Made by a program: the position numbers and the translations under genes. A stretch of 64,000 bases of DNA. Origin: Diploscapter coronatus. Lineage: Eukaryota; Nematoda; Chromadorea; Rhabditida; Rhabditidae. Positions within the stretch are counted from its first letter, which is position 1. Each line of letters starts with the position of its first letter. Shown here piece by piece: positions 36,729-49,989 of this stretch. The notes under the pieces are model-generated. The model searched no databases. It saw nothing but the letters and a program-made list of their open reading frames with translations, and was not told the origin of the DNA. The DNA is taken from the NCBI GenBank assembly GCA_964036155.1, contig OZ038423.1:56063249-56127248 (forward strand), given 5' to 3'.

Positions 36729-38796
36729 ATGCTACCATCCTCCATGTCCTACACTCCCATGGCTCCTTTCGACCCCACCCAGCCTCATACCCACTTCCAA
36801 TTCAACCACTATGCCTACAAGTAAGTCTTATGATAATCTTACCATTTAGTTGGCTTATTTTCGAATTAGAACAGTAGGTTTAGTCCTATGTCCCAGGATT
36901 GAAGTATAAATTGAAATTGTTGTCATCTTTAGTCAAGTAGTTCAGAATTTCGAAACATCTCAAATCTGGGGCTTAAAATCTCACATGACACATAGATTTA
37001 GTTTAAGTGGAACAGACGACATATGAACACTTAAATTTCGAATGTTGAAAAACTACATGAGTGGGTACAAATTTTAGCGCGTGCGGGGTAATTCTAGAAC
37101 GCTAGAACATGGACATATTTGAGATAGGTATATTGCGCAAGACCCTAAATAAGGGAGTAGGGCTAAATCCCTGAACCGTTACTGTCCTTATCCTTAGTTG
37201 TATGACGCAATGTGTACATGGATATTTAGGATTTAGTGACAAATGTTTAGGATTATTGGAAGTAGGAGATTAGGAATTTGAAAGTATGCTAATTTAGCCT
37301 AGAATCTGTTAGGTCTAAGTCTAAATTTTATTAGACTTATTTAGGTTTAGTTATTCTTCAATTAAAGTTCTGCAAATATTTTTGAATTTAAGTCAAACTT
37401 CCCATTTAAGCCCCTCGCTTGCTAATTTCTACAGTACTCCTGTCGCCCCGGCTTCGTCTTACTACACCCCTCATTCTGAGGGCGCTTATGTCAAGTCGGA
37501 GTCCGCTTCGGACGAATCCCCAGAATCTAGCAACCAGAACGGCGACCCCAGAAAAAATCCGAAGTAAGTTTGAAATTTCGGGAATTTGAAGGGGTGATGC
37601 TACAAATTGTCTTGAACTAAATTTCGCAACTTTAAATTATCTAAAATTAGCATCGCTTTTTCGCGCTGCGTAACAGCGTTCAGAATCTCTTCTATCGTCA
37701 CGTTTGAATCTCCGAGTGGCATACGGTAGTCACGTCATCAGCACCGACGTCAACTTTGGATTCAGAAGGCCAAGCGACAACGAATCGTCGACATCTGCGT
37801 CACGAGAAACGGTTACTGTGGTTTGAACCGTGAAAATATTCTACTTTCAGGTACCGGGAGAAGCGAGCGAGGAACAATGAGGCGGCAAAGAAGTCCAGGC
37901 TGGCAAGGAAGGCTCGGGAGAAGAAGCTTCAGGAGGAGAATCAAATTCTGAAGGCCAAGATCCACGATTATGAACAGGTGAATTTCAAATGTATAGTGTC
38001 GTATTTCACCCACTTTGATCCCCTATCCTTCAGCACATGATTGAATTTTCAGCAAGTGGCCATGCTTCAAAGGACCCTGAATAGCGTGAAGAACACGAGC
38101 ATGAGTGAGAACGAGTATTGTAGCTCTATGCCAGGTGAGTGAAAATGTGTACTTGCCCCGGTTTTAAATCAAATAGGTATCCAGAAAAAATTAGTACGGT
38201 ATCTTTTTTCCATACTATAGCAGCTTTGTATTGCTAGGCTAAAGTGCATGCGATATGGAGAGAGGAAAAGAAACTCCCTCGAGAGAGGCATCTCACGCGG
38301 TAATAGGCCCTTACACTTACTTATATTACCTTTGATAGAATGGCTAAAGCGTTTGCTTGTTGCTAGCAGCTCGAGTTTTCAACTTCTCCAAATTTTTGCT
38401 AAAAATACAAGTTATTCTCTCCTTGCAAAAAATAGTATACGAAGAGAGAGAGAGAGGAAAAGAGGTCATACGACTTTTTCCTGGGTACCGATTTGATTGA
38501 AATCGAGGGTAACTAAAAGGTTTAGGCCTATCGAAATTTTCGATAACCTACAAATTTCTAAAGTTTCCTAGATTTGTTTGACTTACCTGTAGATTTTTGA
38601 TTCTTCTAAATTTCAAAATTCCCTAAAATTTTAATTCGACATAAAGGCTATTGTTCTAGGTTCTGCGATGTGCGGTCCGCAACCACCTGCTGGAAATGGG
38701 AGCCTCCCATCGACCCCTTTCAGAGAAACCCAAAATCTTCCACCATCTAGCCTTTTTGTAAACGTCTCTCTCTACCACCCCCAACAAAATCAGTAG
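36729..38796 (+). CDS. bZIP transcription factor, PAR/C-EBP-like
   Basis: Five exons, 36729-36820, 37393-37563, 37851-37977, 38053-38134 and 38660-38796, encode 202 residues. The N-terminal half is Ser/Pro/Tyr-rich and acidic (SESASDESPESS), resembling a transactivation region. Exon 3 carries the basic region YREKRARNNEAAKKSRLARK, with the N-x-x-A-A-x-x-S-R signature that contacts DNA, then a leucine zipper spaced by Leu/Ile heptads that runs into exon 4. The tail is Pro/Ser-rich with a C-terminal GPQPPAGNG. The basic region is closest to the PAR/C-EBP branch used by nematode CES-2-like and ATF-2-like factors, but I cannot assign an orthologue. It should bind DNA as a dimer in the nucleus. 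ATG 36729 is the first in frame. Confidence 0.88.
37696..37802 (+). promoter_or_regulatory. Cluster of CGTCA (CRE/bZIP half-site) motifs in bZIP intron 2
   Basis: Four CGTCA words lie at about 37696, 37733, 37748 and 37798, inside a GC-richer patch of an intron just upstream of the basic-region exon. Two have extended matches (GTCACGTCATC, CCGACGTCAAC) close to ATF/CRE sites. They could be targets of this or another bZIP factor. No experimental support. Confidence 0.35.
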
Positions 38797-40151
38797 AACT
38801 TCAAATTTTATGATGCACTTTTTTAATTTCTAAAACAAATCCAACTTTAAATTTTGAAGAGACACTTACTTTTTTGTTTTATAATAAAATCCAATTTTGA
38901 GACAATTTTTGCATCATAAACTTTGAAGTTTTTTTCTTTTAGAAAATCATGAAAATTAACCCCCCTTTCCAGATCTTATCATTCACACTTTTAAAGAAAA
39001 TATACATACGGTTCATCTAACCTCGTGAAAATTTCTCGCTTCTCTTGTAAAATTCTTGCATTTCCGGAAATAAAGCTTTTCTTTCCTTGTATAGAAAATT
39101 TCAAGTGCCAGATTTTTTTTCGGAAACTTGGACTTTGATAGTTGCTAGATTTGAGCGATTTTTTCGAACCGGAAGGAATTCTTGCGTCAAGAGTTTTATA
39201 TTGGAAAAAGGCTTGATGGAAGAATAAAATGAAAGAGCATGCATTTCCGAGAAAAGAAAAGATAGAAAAGTTAGATAATACAGGCATTCTGGAGAGAGGA
39301 AAAGAAAAAATCGGGAGTTCACTCGCCCCAAACACCTTAAGAACGTATTGTATTGCAACCGACTTTCCGCGCCGAAAGGAAAATGAGAGACAGAAGGAAA
39401 CATAAGAAAATAACAAGGCAAATTCGAAGAATTAGAGAAAAATCAACACTTTCGTGCATTTCCTGAATCTGAATTTTCCGTGCTGTTATTTTTTAGAGAT
39501 TATTGTGAGATCGTAAAAGTTCGCATTAGGAACATTTTATTATTCCTTTCTGAGTCATATATTGATCTTCGGAGAAAATCTACAGTAAGCCTAAAATTGA
39601 ATCTGGTTTACACTTGAAGATCGACTTTAGAGATTTCTGTTTTCACTAACGGTACTGGACTTTAATTAAAGCTAACTATTTGTAATTTGTAAACCGCGCG
39701 ACATCATAACACCAGACATAGGCGAAATAGGATAGGGAATATTAGGATATGAAGTCCTTCCCAAATTATTCTCTCTATGTCTCGTGTCAAAATGTGTCAC
39801 GGTTTACGATTTGCTAAAAAATTAACTGTAGATTTTTCTGCAAAAATTGCTTTGAAGATCCATATAAAATGTTCGCGACTTTTTCGCATTGTTCCGTTTT
39901 TTATCATCCGATTTTCTCCCAATTCAATGCAAAAGTCTTCTCACTTTCGCCTTAGGCTTATTTGCTTTTTCTCTATTTCTTTCTCACTCGCTCTCTCTTT
40001 CTTTCCCTTTCTCTCTTTCTTCCTTCTTCGAACTTTTCCCGTTCAGGTTGGTGCTCCTGTTTAGAGTCCGCGCGTTTTGCTGAACTTGGACCTTGAAACC
40101 AGAAACTTGCGGCCGACCTTTGTATGGCTGGATGACTGAATGCAAGCACAA
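38797..40151. other. Intergenic, upstream of the chitin-binding gene
   Basis: About 1.35 kb. The longest frames (38991-39416, minus) look like compositional shadows and have no splice context. A CT-rich tract at 39960-40040 may be promoter-proximal. No RNA gene or repeat recognised. Confidence 0.5.
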
Positions 40152-43100
40152 ATGGTTTTCCTATTATTTTTACTCTTCTACTCAACGGATTACGGTAGGT
40201 TTAGTTTTTCTGCTATTTCCCATTCTTCATGTCTTTTTCTCCAACTTTTCAACACCTGCAAAATTTGATGGGACTTGTGTTTCCACTTTTTCCTACAAAT
40301 CTTAATGCCAATTTTTACGCGCACGTGTCAAGGTTTAGCAAGTTTTTTCGATGATTTGGCAAAACTCTTGGTAGCCCCTAGGAGAGGGCGAAAGTAGAGA
40401 AAAATGGGTTGATTTTTCGAAATTTCGAAAAATTATTGAAGAAATTCTAGTTTTCAATAAGTAGGGCGACTTATTTTCTAAGCCTGCGAATGTCCTATAC
40501 TTTGATGAAAAGAAGAGCATCCGTTCTGGAAACTAGATTTTTCTGACCAATTTTTGAAAGTTTGAGCAACTCTTCTGAAACTTCGATATTTTCCAAATCG
40601 TTCAATAGTGATTTCCCAAATCTAGACTTCTAGCTTTATTTACTCCTAGCTCAACCTCTAACTCTCTATTTTCTCTCGACTTTATTGACTATTTCTTTCT
40701 ACTTGTCACTTTTAGTCGCAAAATGTCATAGGGTTAAGCTTACCGAGACAGAATTTGCAACTTTCTTCTAAAATAGGAGAAAATTGAACCAAAACCTAAG
40801 AACCCCACACAAGTTTGCAAGAACAGAAATCATGGCTTATGAAGAAGTGCAAGTATTTTCAAGCGTGGGAGTTTTTCAGCAGATGACCAATATCTTCAAG
40901 AAAATGAGAAAGGGTCTTTTTACAGTATTTCTCTTTTTCCCATCTCTGAGCTCTCTTCAACACTAGTGCTATTTCGGGAGTGATTATTTGACGATTTTAC
41001 AGCGTCCGGCGACGTGATTTTCACATCGGAGCAGTGCGATAAGGCCCTGTTTGGGTTGCAGATCGTCGCAGGAGACGAGACGAGGTGAGAATCTGGGAAA
41101 ATTGGAGAAAACTTGGAGATCGATCGAAGATAAGTTGACGAAAAATCAATGCTAAGTCGGAGAGGAACCCGAGAAAAGAAAAAAGCTTGATATGCATCGT
41201 AAATATACGAATTTTATGATGAGAAAGTTAATCTTCATCATGAATTTGGAAAATTCCATGCTAAGAGCTCGATCTTCGCGATGAATTCTTCATTTAAAAT
41301 TCTCTCTAGATACCGGCAATGCGGTCCAAGCGGCCGAATTTGGATCGTACCCTGCCCTCCCAGAATGGCTTTTGATGCGGAAGATAAGGCAATTAGTTTA
41401 TTATTTTAAAATTTGGATTTTTATTTTTATTGATTTTCAGGTTTGCCGAGACCGGGCCCCAGAAATTCGTTTTACGAAAAAGTTGCGGAAAACCACGCAA
41501 ACCCCGAAAATCAAAGATCGACCTCCAACTTTAACTGCAACTGCAACTGCAACAACTCCAAAGCAAGTCGAAGAGTTCGTGTTCTCCACCAGGAAACCCA
41601 GACCCAAATCTCCGAAGGGAGGAACCACGAAAAAGGTGGCCTTAATCAATTTTCCTTCCTTAAAACAGTTAAAAATATGATTTTTTCTTATCTCTGAAGA
41701 AAGAAATGATTTTTTGTCAGAACCCCACCGAACCCCCGCGTGAACATCGATGGAGAACGAACCCCCCTGCGCCATCACCCACACCTATCACGAGATCGCC
41801 AATGCGGATCACGACTGCACGACCAATGCCTAAATCGACGAAAATCCTGCCAAGTACTTTGCAACCAGACTACACAGTGAAATACAATGGACAAGTCATT
41901 TCTGAAAAGGAATTTCTTCAGAAGCTGATCAAAGTTATCAAAGAGCAAAAGGAAATGAAAAAGAAAGAGGCGAGTATTTGCTATCATCTTTCAAGAAGGT
42001 TTTTCAAATTAAAGCGATGTAATCATAATAATTAAAGTAAATCGTATTTTTAAATTTAGGATGACGAAGAAAAGCGCAAGGAACTTCAAAGATTTCGAGT
42101 GATCCAAGCCATTGAAAGGGTCAGGGAAATGGAGAAGATCAAAGATAAAGCGGATAAAGAAACGACCGAAAAAGAGAAGAAGCGGAAAATTTTGGAGGAG
42201 AAAGTTAAAAACAAGGTATTTTTATTTTCTTATTCTTTAAAAACTCTAATTTTCAGAAAGTCCTGGATAAACAGTCAAAAATAAAGGGAGAATTCGATCA
42301 TCATCAAAGATTAGTAGATGAGGAAAGAAGGGAACTAATTGAGTCTCAGCTACAGGCCCAGAAGTTGGCTCAGAATCAGATTCAAGAAGCTCAGGTGCAA
42401 ACTTATAAACAACTAAAATTGAATCTTAACATATTAAATTCGAATTTTTAGTCTAGCTGAATGTTAAAATAAGCATTAATTTAATTATCTAAGTTTAATA
42501 AAAATGTAAATTATTTTCATTGTTAACTTATAGTTAAAGTGAAGAGCAGCTTTGAACTAACTATTATTTCAATTTCAGAGAAAAGCCGCCGAAGAACAGC
42601 AACAAAAAGAACTGTTACTGATCGAAGAAATGCGACGAAGGCAGCATGAAGCTGCTATGAGAGCTAGGCAGGAAGCGGAGAGGTTGGAAAGAGAAAGGTG
42701 TGGTCATTTTTAGATAATTCAAGTTTACTAGTCATTTAGACTATATTGGATATTACTGCAGATTTAAAGAATAAGTAAAGTACGATAAAATCTTTCAAAA
42801 TAGACAAAATTTCACTACTTCTTTAAAAAAGTTAATGAAGATCACTTCTTCCTCCATTTTTCCTGTAAATTTATATTTTTCAGATTACTCCAAGCCCAAC
42901 GAGAGCTGGAGCAACGCCAGGAAGAAGAACAAGAACGTCGAAAATTAGAAGCCCAACTTCGTGAAAGAGAAGCCATCGAAAGGGAGAAAGCCAACATGCA
43001 AAGGATGATACTTTTGGAGCGAGGTATTTTTTCTTTATTTCAACTTTTTATTTTAAAAATATTTAGAAAAGACCCAATATTCAAGATATGCGACCACTCC

Positions 43101-44334
43101 CATGTCTTATGTCTACACTAAGTAAGTTCTAGTTAGAAGAGAAAATCTTGCAATGAAAATGCATCCTATCGGGTGGAAAATCGTGAAAATAGATTTTTTT
43201 CCAAATAGGTGGCAAGTTCATGAAACTCGATTTTTTTCTAAGAAAAAGTGATCTTCACGACGAAAATACTGCTTCAGCCACGAACCCGACCAGATAATTC
43301 GATTTACGACCACAACTGAGGTCCCCTGGATCACATCAGATGGCTCCTGGATCCCGCCGAGTGACTGGCAAAGAGTTGATAGTTTGGAGCTGGAAATCCC
43401 TCAGCAGGTGGTTGACGTAAGAGTTCTCAACTTCTACCTTTTCAAATTGAACCTTTTAGGAACCCGACTTACCTATGGTACTATCTGGATGTCATTTACA
43501 TGCGGACTGTCCTTTGTCTTATGAGCACGATACGCTCTGTGAACATCCATTGTAACTATTTTAATGCCATTTTAGATACCATTTTGTAAAACCTACCTAA
43601 AATTTTTTTTAATTCAGTGATAATTCCCTCTACTTGCAATGTTCTCCATTATTGGGTCGGAAGGGTCGTTGGGTCACCAGGGAATGTCCCACAACGTTGG
43701 TTTTCCTACCAGATTTGGCGCGATGCGATATGCCAAGACAAACCAAAACTGGGGAAGCGTTGATACCAAAGCTACCATCAGAAAATTATATTCAGTGGAA
43801 GGGGAATAGGTGAGTTACCAGAATCGTTGCCATTCTTGGCAGCCCAACCATTTTGGTACTTCAGAATCATCGAGTCCAATCCGCCTATTCAAAAAATCCC
43901 AGTTGTCCATCCGCCCACCACCCCTCATCCTTCACCAATTTACAACACGATTGATACTTTTCCGAGGGATTTACTGCCACATTTCGGCCCACCTACCATT
44001 AAACCACAGCCGATAAACACGGTAAGTTGGGAAAAATTTGGAACCTCAAAAATACAAATTTTAGGACTACCTTGACGTGGATTTTTCGATGATCCACCCT
44101 CTTTTCCCGAGGGTTCAGCCGAGTTTTTTGACGAACACGGGCAACCCAGTGGGGTCGCCTTTTAGAGATTCGGATAATGTAACGACGATAGGGGAAATTG
44201 TCAAGCCCATGATTAAATCGGTAAGCTCGTAAATTATTTTCCCTTAAAGCAGTCATTTTTAGGTCGCCCTAAAACACACGAACATGTTCTTGGATCGAAT
44301 TTTATCGGACGATGCTAGGAAAGGAAGACCATGA
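40152..44334 (+). CDS. Secreted chitin-binding (peritrophin-A type) coiled-coil protein
   Basis: Sixteen exons: 40152-40194, 41003-41084, 41310-41388, 41441-41635, 41721-41969, 42060-42215, 42257-42394, 42579-42697, 42884-43023, 43067-43121, 43278-43416, 43460-43551, 43618-43809, 43865-44021, 44065-44220, 44263-44334; 687 residues. A signal peptide (MVFLLFLLFYS) precedes a CBM14 domain (EQCDKALFG ... YRQCGPSGRIW ... PCPPRMAFD ... VCRD). Next come a Thr/Pro/Lys-rich linker, about 250 residues of Glu/Gln/Arg/Lys coiled coil (residues ~210-470), and a second Cys-rich CBM14-like module (CHLHADCPLSYEHDTLCEHP, then ECPTTLVFLPDLARCDMP). A Pro-rich tail ends it. Such proteins crosslink chitin in eggshell, pharyngeal cuticle or gut lining. 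Two introns need GC donors to stay in frame (after 41388 and 41969). Confidence 0.82.
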
Positions 44335-44991
44335 TTTTTGAGACTTTTTAAGTGTTTGATCAGGTCTTAAAACTATCTAGATTTTTAAAAATTATTTCAG
44401 CTTCTTCGAGATCTTATATTTTGAAATTTATCAATCTCATCTGTTAAAATATACCTCATTACGGGCTTTCTAAAGAAAATTTGGGATTTTTTTTTTTAAT
44501 TTTCCAACTTTTCTCGATATTTATTCGATTTTCAAAATTATTATGTGATTTTGACGCAGGAACCAATATGACAAGTCTTTCACACTTTCACCATTTTCGT
44601 TAATTTTCGAAGAATAAAGAACTTTTCATTTTTTTCGTCACTTTTATTTGCATGCAAACAACTGTGACTCGTCTTTGCGCTGTCTTTTCCGCCCGCCCCA
44701 CCCCCTTTCGTTTATGCAGTTTTTCGGTTTTCTTCGGAATTGTGCTCGAAACTCGTTTATTTTTTCAAGTTTACTGTAGAAAAGCTACTGTAAACATACA
44801 GTGCACTTGAGAATACCGAAATTGGCTAAATATTCAACAGATTTTCGGTCACTTTCGATTTTTACCTAATTTTCTCAAAATTTACCCTGATTTTGGCGAA
44901 TTCTATTCACTTCCTTTCAAATTTGGCGCTATTTCCAATTTTGTTCCCATTTGTTTGTTCTCAATATTCCCAGCATGTTCCCGGCTTTAGG
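44335..44991. other. Intergenic with trans-splice-like acceptor before SMARCAD1
   Basis: 657 bases without an exon: the 3' end of the chitin-binding gene and the promoter of the next gene. CGGCTTTAG at 44982-44990 ends one base before the next ATG, as expected for a spliced-leader acceptor. Confidence 0.5.
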
Positions 44992-47900
44992 ATGTCCTCC
45001 TCGAACTTCGCCGGGGAAAAGCAGCGGGTTGCCCATTCGGCCGCGTCCTCCATGCAGTCGGCTCTCGAGCAGAAACGGGTTGCCATGGCCAAGGTGGGGC
45101 AAGATACCAAAATGGTATCTCTTACTAAAAGGGTTGACATTTGTCATTTGGTACCAAAGATGCCATTCTCAGGTTGCCGCCGCCATCAACAACGGAAACT
45201 ATAAGCCAGCCACGCCAAAGAAGTCGCCTGTTAAAGCGGTCAAGGGTAAATTTAAAATGGGAACAATTTTACTGCTAAATTTTCAGCCAAGAAACCTCGC
45301 TACGAGTCCGACGACGACGATTTCGTCGTGGAGAACAGCGAAGAGGACGAGTTTCTGTCCGATGAGGAGGAAGGCGGACCGCCCAAAAGCAAGAAGAGAA
45401 AGTAGGAATTAGTTTTATTTTTGTTTAACTTTATTTATAGACATTTCTTAAACATAGTATTTTTACTTCATTTGTTTATCTTCAGGGCAATATCCGAATT
45501 TTCCGAGGACGAAGATTTCGATTCGCCTGTCAAAAAGCCCAAGCCCAGGACGATTTCGGAATCCGATTCCGACGACGGCTGGATGTCCAAGAAGCCTGCT
45601 GGAAAAGTGGACATTTTGTTCTAATCTTGTTATTTTTTATTTTTTCAGCTCATGAAAACCCGCGTCTCGGAGAAGAAAGAGCCCAAAAAGAAGAAAATCA
45701 TCGTATCTTCGGATGAAGAATCTGATTTCGACGGCGAGAAGGAAGATACGGTAAGATGACGTTAAATAACACTTTTATAGTAACCCATTTTTCTAGAAAC
45801 TATTTTCGAATAGGAAACTTATTAAAAAAGAATAAAAATTTTTAAAGTCTTATAAGGTGAACTTCTTGAAGAGTTTAAACAAATTGTGCTAAATAAATTT
45901 AACATTTTACAGGAAAAGCCCAAGTCGTCGAAAAAATCCACTAACCTCCTGAAGAAGACGATCAAAAACGCGGAGAAGGAGAAGAAAAAGAGGAAGGAGG
46001 GAAAAGGTAGCGATGGAAGTTGGGCCGGTAGTGAAGAGGAAGAGGAGGAGTTTGAGAGCACACCGGATGAGGATTCTGAGGTTATTTTTTAGTTTTTACC
46101 TTTTAAAGAAATAAGTTCATTTTCATTCACAAAATGTAGTCATACTAACTATTTTATTTAAAGATTTTATTCTTGTTTTTTTGAAGAAAATAGCTTGTCA
46201 TACACTGTTTATTGGAAAGTAGATTTTGAAAATATTTATTTTCCAGGGCGATTCTGATGATGACAAGAAACGGCACCGCTCGGAAACGACCATGCAGCGA
46301 AAGGCCCGGGAGTACTTCAACTCGATCAAGAAAGACGAACTGGAAAACGTGCCCAAAATGAACCCCAAAATCCTGGGCGTCATTCTCCAGCAAAGGCCTT
46401 TCGATGACTTTGAAGCCATGGTGATTTTTAAAAATGCTCAAATTTGCTTTTTCTAAATATTTTGTTCTTATTTTATTTTATTTAGAAATTTATTATATGA
46501 AAATCATGACTTTAATGGAAGTAAAAATTAGAAGGAAAGTTTTCCATTAACTTCTATTTTTTTCATGTTCAGGAAGAAGCCATTTGTGCCGTTTCTCGTG
46601 GTTCGGTCATGATCGAGTCCTACATGGAAACGATGCAAAATAGGAACATTCTCCAGAATGTTCTAGAGGACTGTAAAAGCCATGCAGAGTCAGTGGAAAG
46701 AGGCTTCTCTACGCTGGCAGAAAGAAACTACAAGCCGAACATTCTCAATAGGAATATGGAGCTGCATGATTATCAGGTATTAGAATTTCACATTCTGGAA
46801 AACCTAACCTTCGGATTAAAATTAATTTAGAGTTCGAAGAAAAGTTATTGTTTTAGAAAACGGGTCTGAACTGGCTGATTATGATGCACGAGAAGGGCCT
46901 CAACTGCATTCTCGCTGATGAAATGGTATGTTCAAACAAGTCATTTTTGCCAAGAATCAAAACCTAACGATTTTACCAACTTGACTAACATTTTCAGGGC
47001 CTGGGAAAAACCATCCAAGTCATTGCCTTTCTGGCGTATCTGAAGGAAACGCAAGCTGTCGGCCCTCAGTTGATCGTCGTTCCCTCGTCGACCTTGGAGA
47101 ATTGGCTCAATGAGTTTGCCAACTGGTGTCCGGAGATTAAGGTTGAACTTTAAAATAGATTTTTTTGGCAAAGAGATCAAATTTTGAAGAAATCGTTCAA
47201 ACATTAAAAAAGAGACCAACATTTCTAATTTCAGGTGCTCACCTATTACGGCAGCCAGGAAATGCGCAAGGATCTGAGGTACAAGGCGAAAAAGAAGAAG
47301 GAGATGGTATTATTTTGGAAGAATAACGAAAAGATAAAACTTAAAAATAATAGTGATAACAAATTTCAGACTGACGTGATTTTGACGACTTACAACATGG
47401 TGGGCTCGAAGAACGACGACCGGAAATTCTTCAAGAACTACAAAATGAACTACGTCATTTACGACGAGGGCCACATGCTGAAAAACTGCGGCACGGAAAG
47501 ATACAAGAATCTAATGAAGATCAAGGTTTTATATCCTTGTATTTTTTGAAAATTCAGTCGATTTCTTAAATTTTTCATTTTTATCACAATATTTCTTGTA
47601 TTTTTATAGAAAACTTTAGTTTAAAAAGTTACAAACTCTAATACATTTTTTCAGGGCAAGCATAAAATTCTGCTCACCGGCACTCCTCTACAAAACAATC
47701 TCATCGAGCTGATCTCTCTGGTACGAGATTCATAAATGATTTATTCCTAGGATTAACCTTGTCCTTGTATTAGAAAACGCATTTTAAAATCCGCTAATGT
47801 TGACTTTGATTTTAAAACAATAATGAATTCGATTAGATGTACTTCACGATGACCAAAATCTTCACCAAATATTGCCAGGACATCATTCAACTTCTGCAAC

Positions 47901-49989
47901 ATTTCAAACAGGTCGGAACTTTATTTTTGATCAAATATTTTTAACGAACGAGATTTACCCCTAGTAAAGATTACGGTGCGATTTTTGAAAGAGTGAAATT
48001 TCCCACAGTAGGATATTTCCAAACTACATGATTAGTCGTAGAGTTTCGGGTTAAATGAAGCACGAGTTTCAGCAAGGTTCTGCAATGGAGGCCAAGACCA
48101 CCTCGGATTTGTACCAAAGGGATCGAATCGAGCAGGCCAAACAGATTCTTCAACCCTACATTCTGAGGAGACTCAAGGCTAATGTAAGGATTTTTCTGAA
48201 AAATAAGAAAATAATTTAAATTCTAGGTCCTGACCTCGCTGCCCAACAAATTTGAAACGGTTCTGGAAGTGGAAATGATTGCAGATCAGGAGGAGCTCTA
48301 TGAGCATACTCTGGAATTGTAGGTTTCCCTTTGATTGTGTAAGAGGTTTTTCGAAAAGTTCATGAAAATTTTTGGAGGTTCTATGGTAATAATACCCCCA
48401 AAATTAGCAAAAGAAAATTAAAAATAGAATATTTTAGGTGCCGCAACTTGGATGGCGACACCAATAATGCATACGGCGCTCTGATGCGTCTTCGGCAGGT
48501 ATTATTTCAAAAAATTAAAGAATAAAATAAGAAATTTAGGCTGCCAACCACCCCTTGCTTCGTCGTGTTCAGTATGAAGATAAACAGGTCGACAAAATCG
48601 CCAAGATTCTTGTGTCTAAGGTAGAAAATGTTGAACATTTTATAAAAATGGGGCGAATTTTAAATTGGCGTGAAAATTAGTGGCAGAATTGTCAGATTTA
48701 AACTAATTTTTCAGGAAAAGTCCTACGAAAAGAGGCAATGGGAGGGCGTGGCCGACGAGATTTCCTTCTACAGCGACTTCCAAATTCATCAGGTTGAAAT
48801 TTTAAAAAATCATATTTAAAAATGCTTGACTCTTCAGCTCTGCGAAAAGTTCCACTGTCTTCGCAAATACCTGCTGAGTGAAGATTTGGCTATGAAAAGT
48901 GGAAAATTCCAGAAATTGGACGAGCTTCTGCCGGTTATCAAGAAAAAAGTAAAATTATTTTGTTTTTAAATCTGAATATTCAAAAATAGGAAATATTTGT
49001 ATACATATTTTAGGGTGACAAAGTGCTGATTTTCTCCCAATTCACCACAATGCTGGACATTCTGGAAGTCTACATGAACAACCACGGCCACAAGTTCAAG
49101 CGGTTGGATGGACAGACGCCGGTTATGGAGCGGTAATTATTTTAATTACAAAACTCTTTTCGTTTTTCGAAATTTGTATATTTGAATTAAAGATTTATTC
49201 AATCTCATAATGATTTGAATCTTTTTCCTGAACTTTTCACTAATTCTGACGAGAAAGTGTTCTTTTCTGAAGCTTTCATTTTTCAGCCAAGAAATGATCA
49301 ACGAGTACAATGGAAGTTCTGATCTATTTGTCTTCCTGCTTTCGACTCGCGCTGGTGGTCTTGGAATCAACCTGACTTCGGCCAACCACATCATCATTCA
49401 CGACATCGACTTCAACCCCTACAATGATAAGCAGGTCATTTTTATTTTTATTTATTTTTCAATTCGTGAAAACTAGACTAAATTTTGAATCTGAATAGTA
49501 TTGTCATGAAGGAAGATCTGAAAATTTTCCAAAAAAAATCGTTTTTGCTTTAGGCTGAAGATCGTTGCCACAGAATGGGTCAGAAAAAAGATGTCTTCGT
49601 GACGAAGCTCATCAGCAAGGTAATTTCTTTCAAATAAAATATCAAAATAAAAAATGGAAGACAGGAATTTATATTAAAAAAACAAGTTCAGGGCACAGTC
49701 GAGGTCGGAATTCATCTGGTGGCGAAGAAAAAGTTGCAGCTGGAAAAACAAGTCACCACTGGAATCAAGGGACAAGAAGACGGTTGGATTTAAAAAATAT
49801 ATATTTAAAACTTTTCTATAATTGTTTGTTGGTTTCTAAATAAAATATCCAGAAAACGGCGACAGCGAAGAGACTCGTGATTCTTCTGATTCGAAAGAAG
49901 AGAAGATCGACAAGGACACGCTGAACAAGTTGCTCAAATCGGCGATGAAGAGGAAGAGTCTGAGTGAGGCGGATGACATCGATGTTTAG
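44992..49989 (+). CDS. SMARCAD1: SNF2-family chromatin remodeller, SMARCAD1/Fun30 homologue
   Basis: About 25 short exons encode roughly 910 residues. The first third is disordered and charged, with Ser/Asp/Glu clusters ([18 protein letters not shown]) and Lys-rich blocks, as in Fun30-type proteins. The ATPase follows with motif I split by an intron (ADEM|GLGKT), II as DEGHMLKN (DExH), III as LTGTPLQNN, and the helicase C-lobe with [20 protein letters not shown] (V) and EDRCHRMGQ (VI). All ATP-binding and hydrolysis residues look intact. Yeast Fun30 and human SMARCAD1 slide nucleosomes, maintain heterochromatin and help DNA-end resection. The C-terminus is acidic. In C. elegans the homologue M03C11.8 lies beside prp-3, as here. 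Confidence 0.93.

Noticed and set aside
38991..39421. Overlapping 141- and 106-codon minus-strand frames
   Set aside because: Two overlapping frames of similar low-complexity Phe/Ser/Leu content point to a compositional effect of purine-rich DNA rather than a gene.
40784..40966. A 60-codon frame as first exon of the chitin-binding gene
   Set aside because: It has no signal peptide and no donor leaving the required single base; the exon at 40152-40194 gives a signal peptide and the correct phase.
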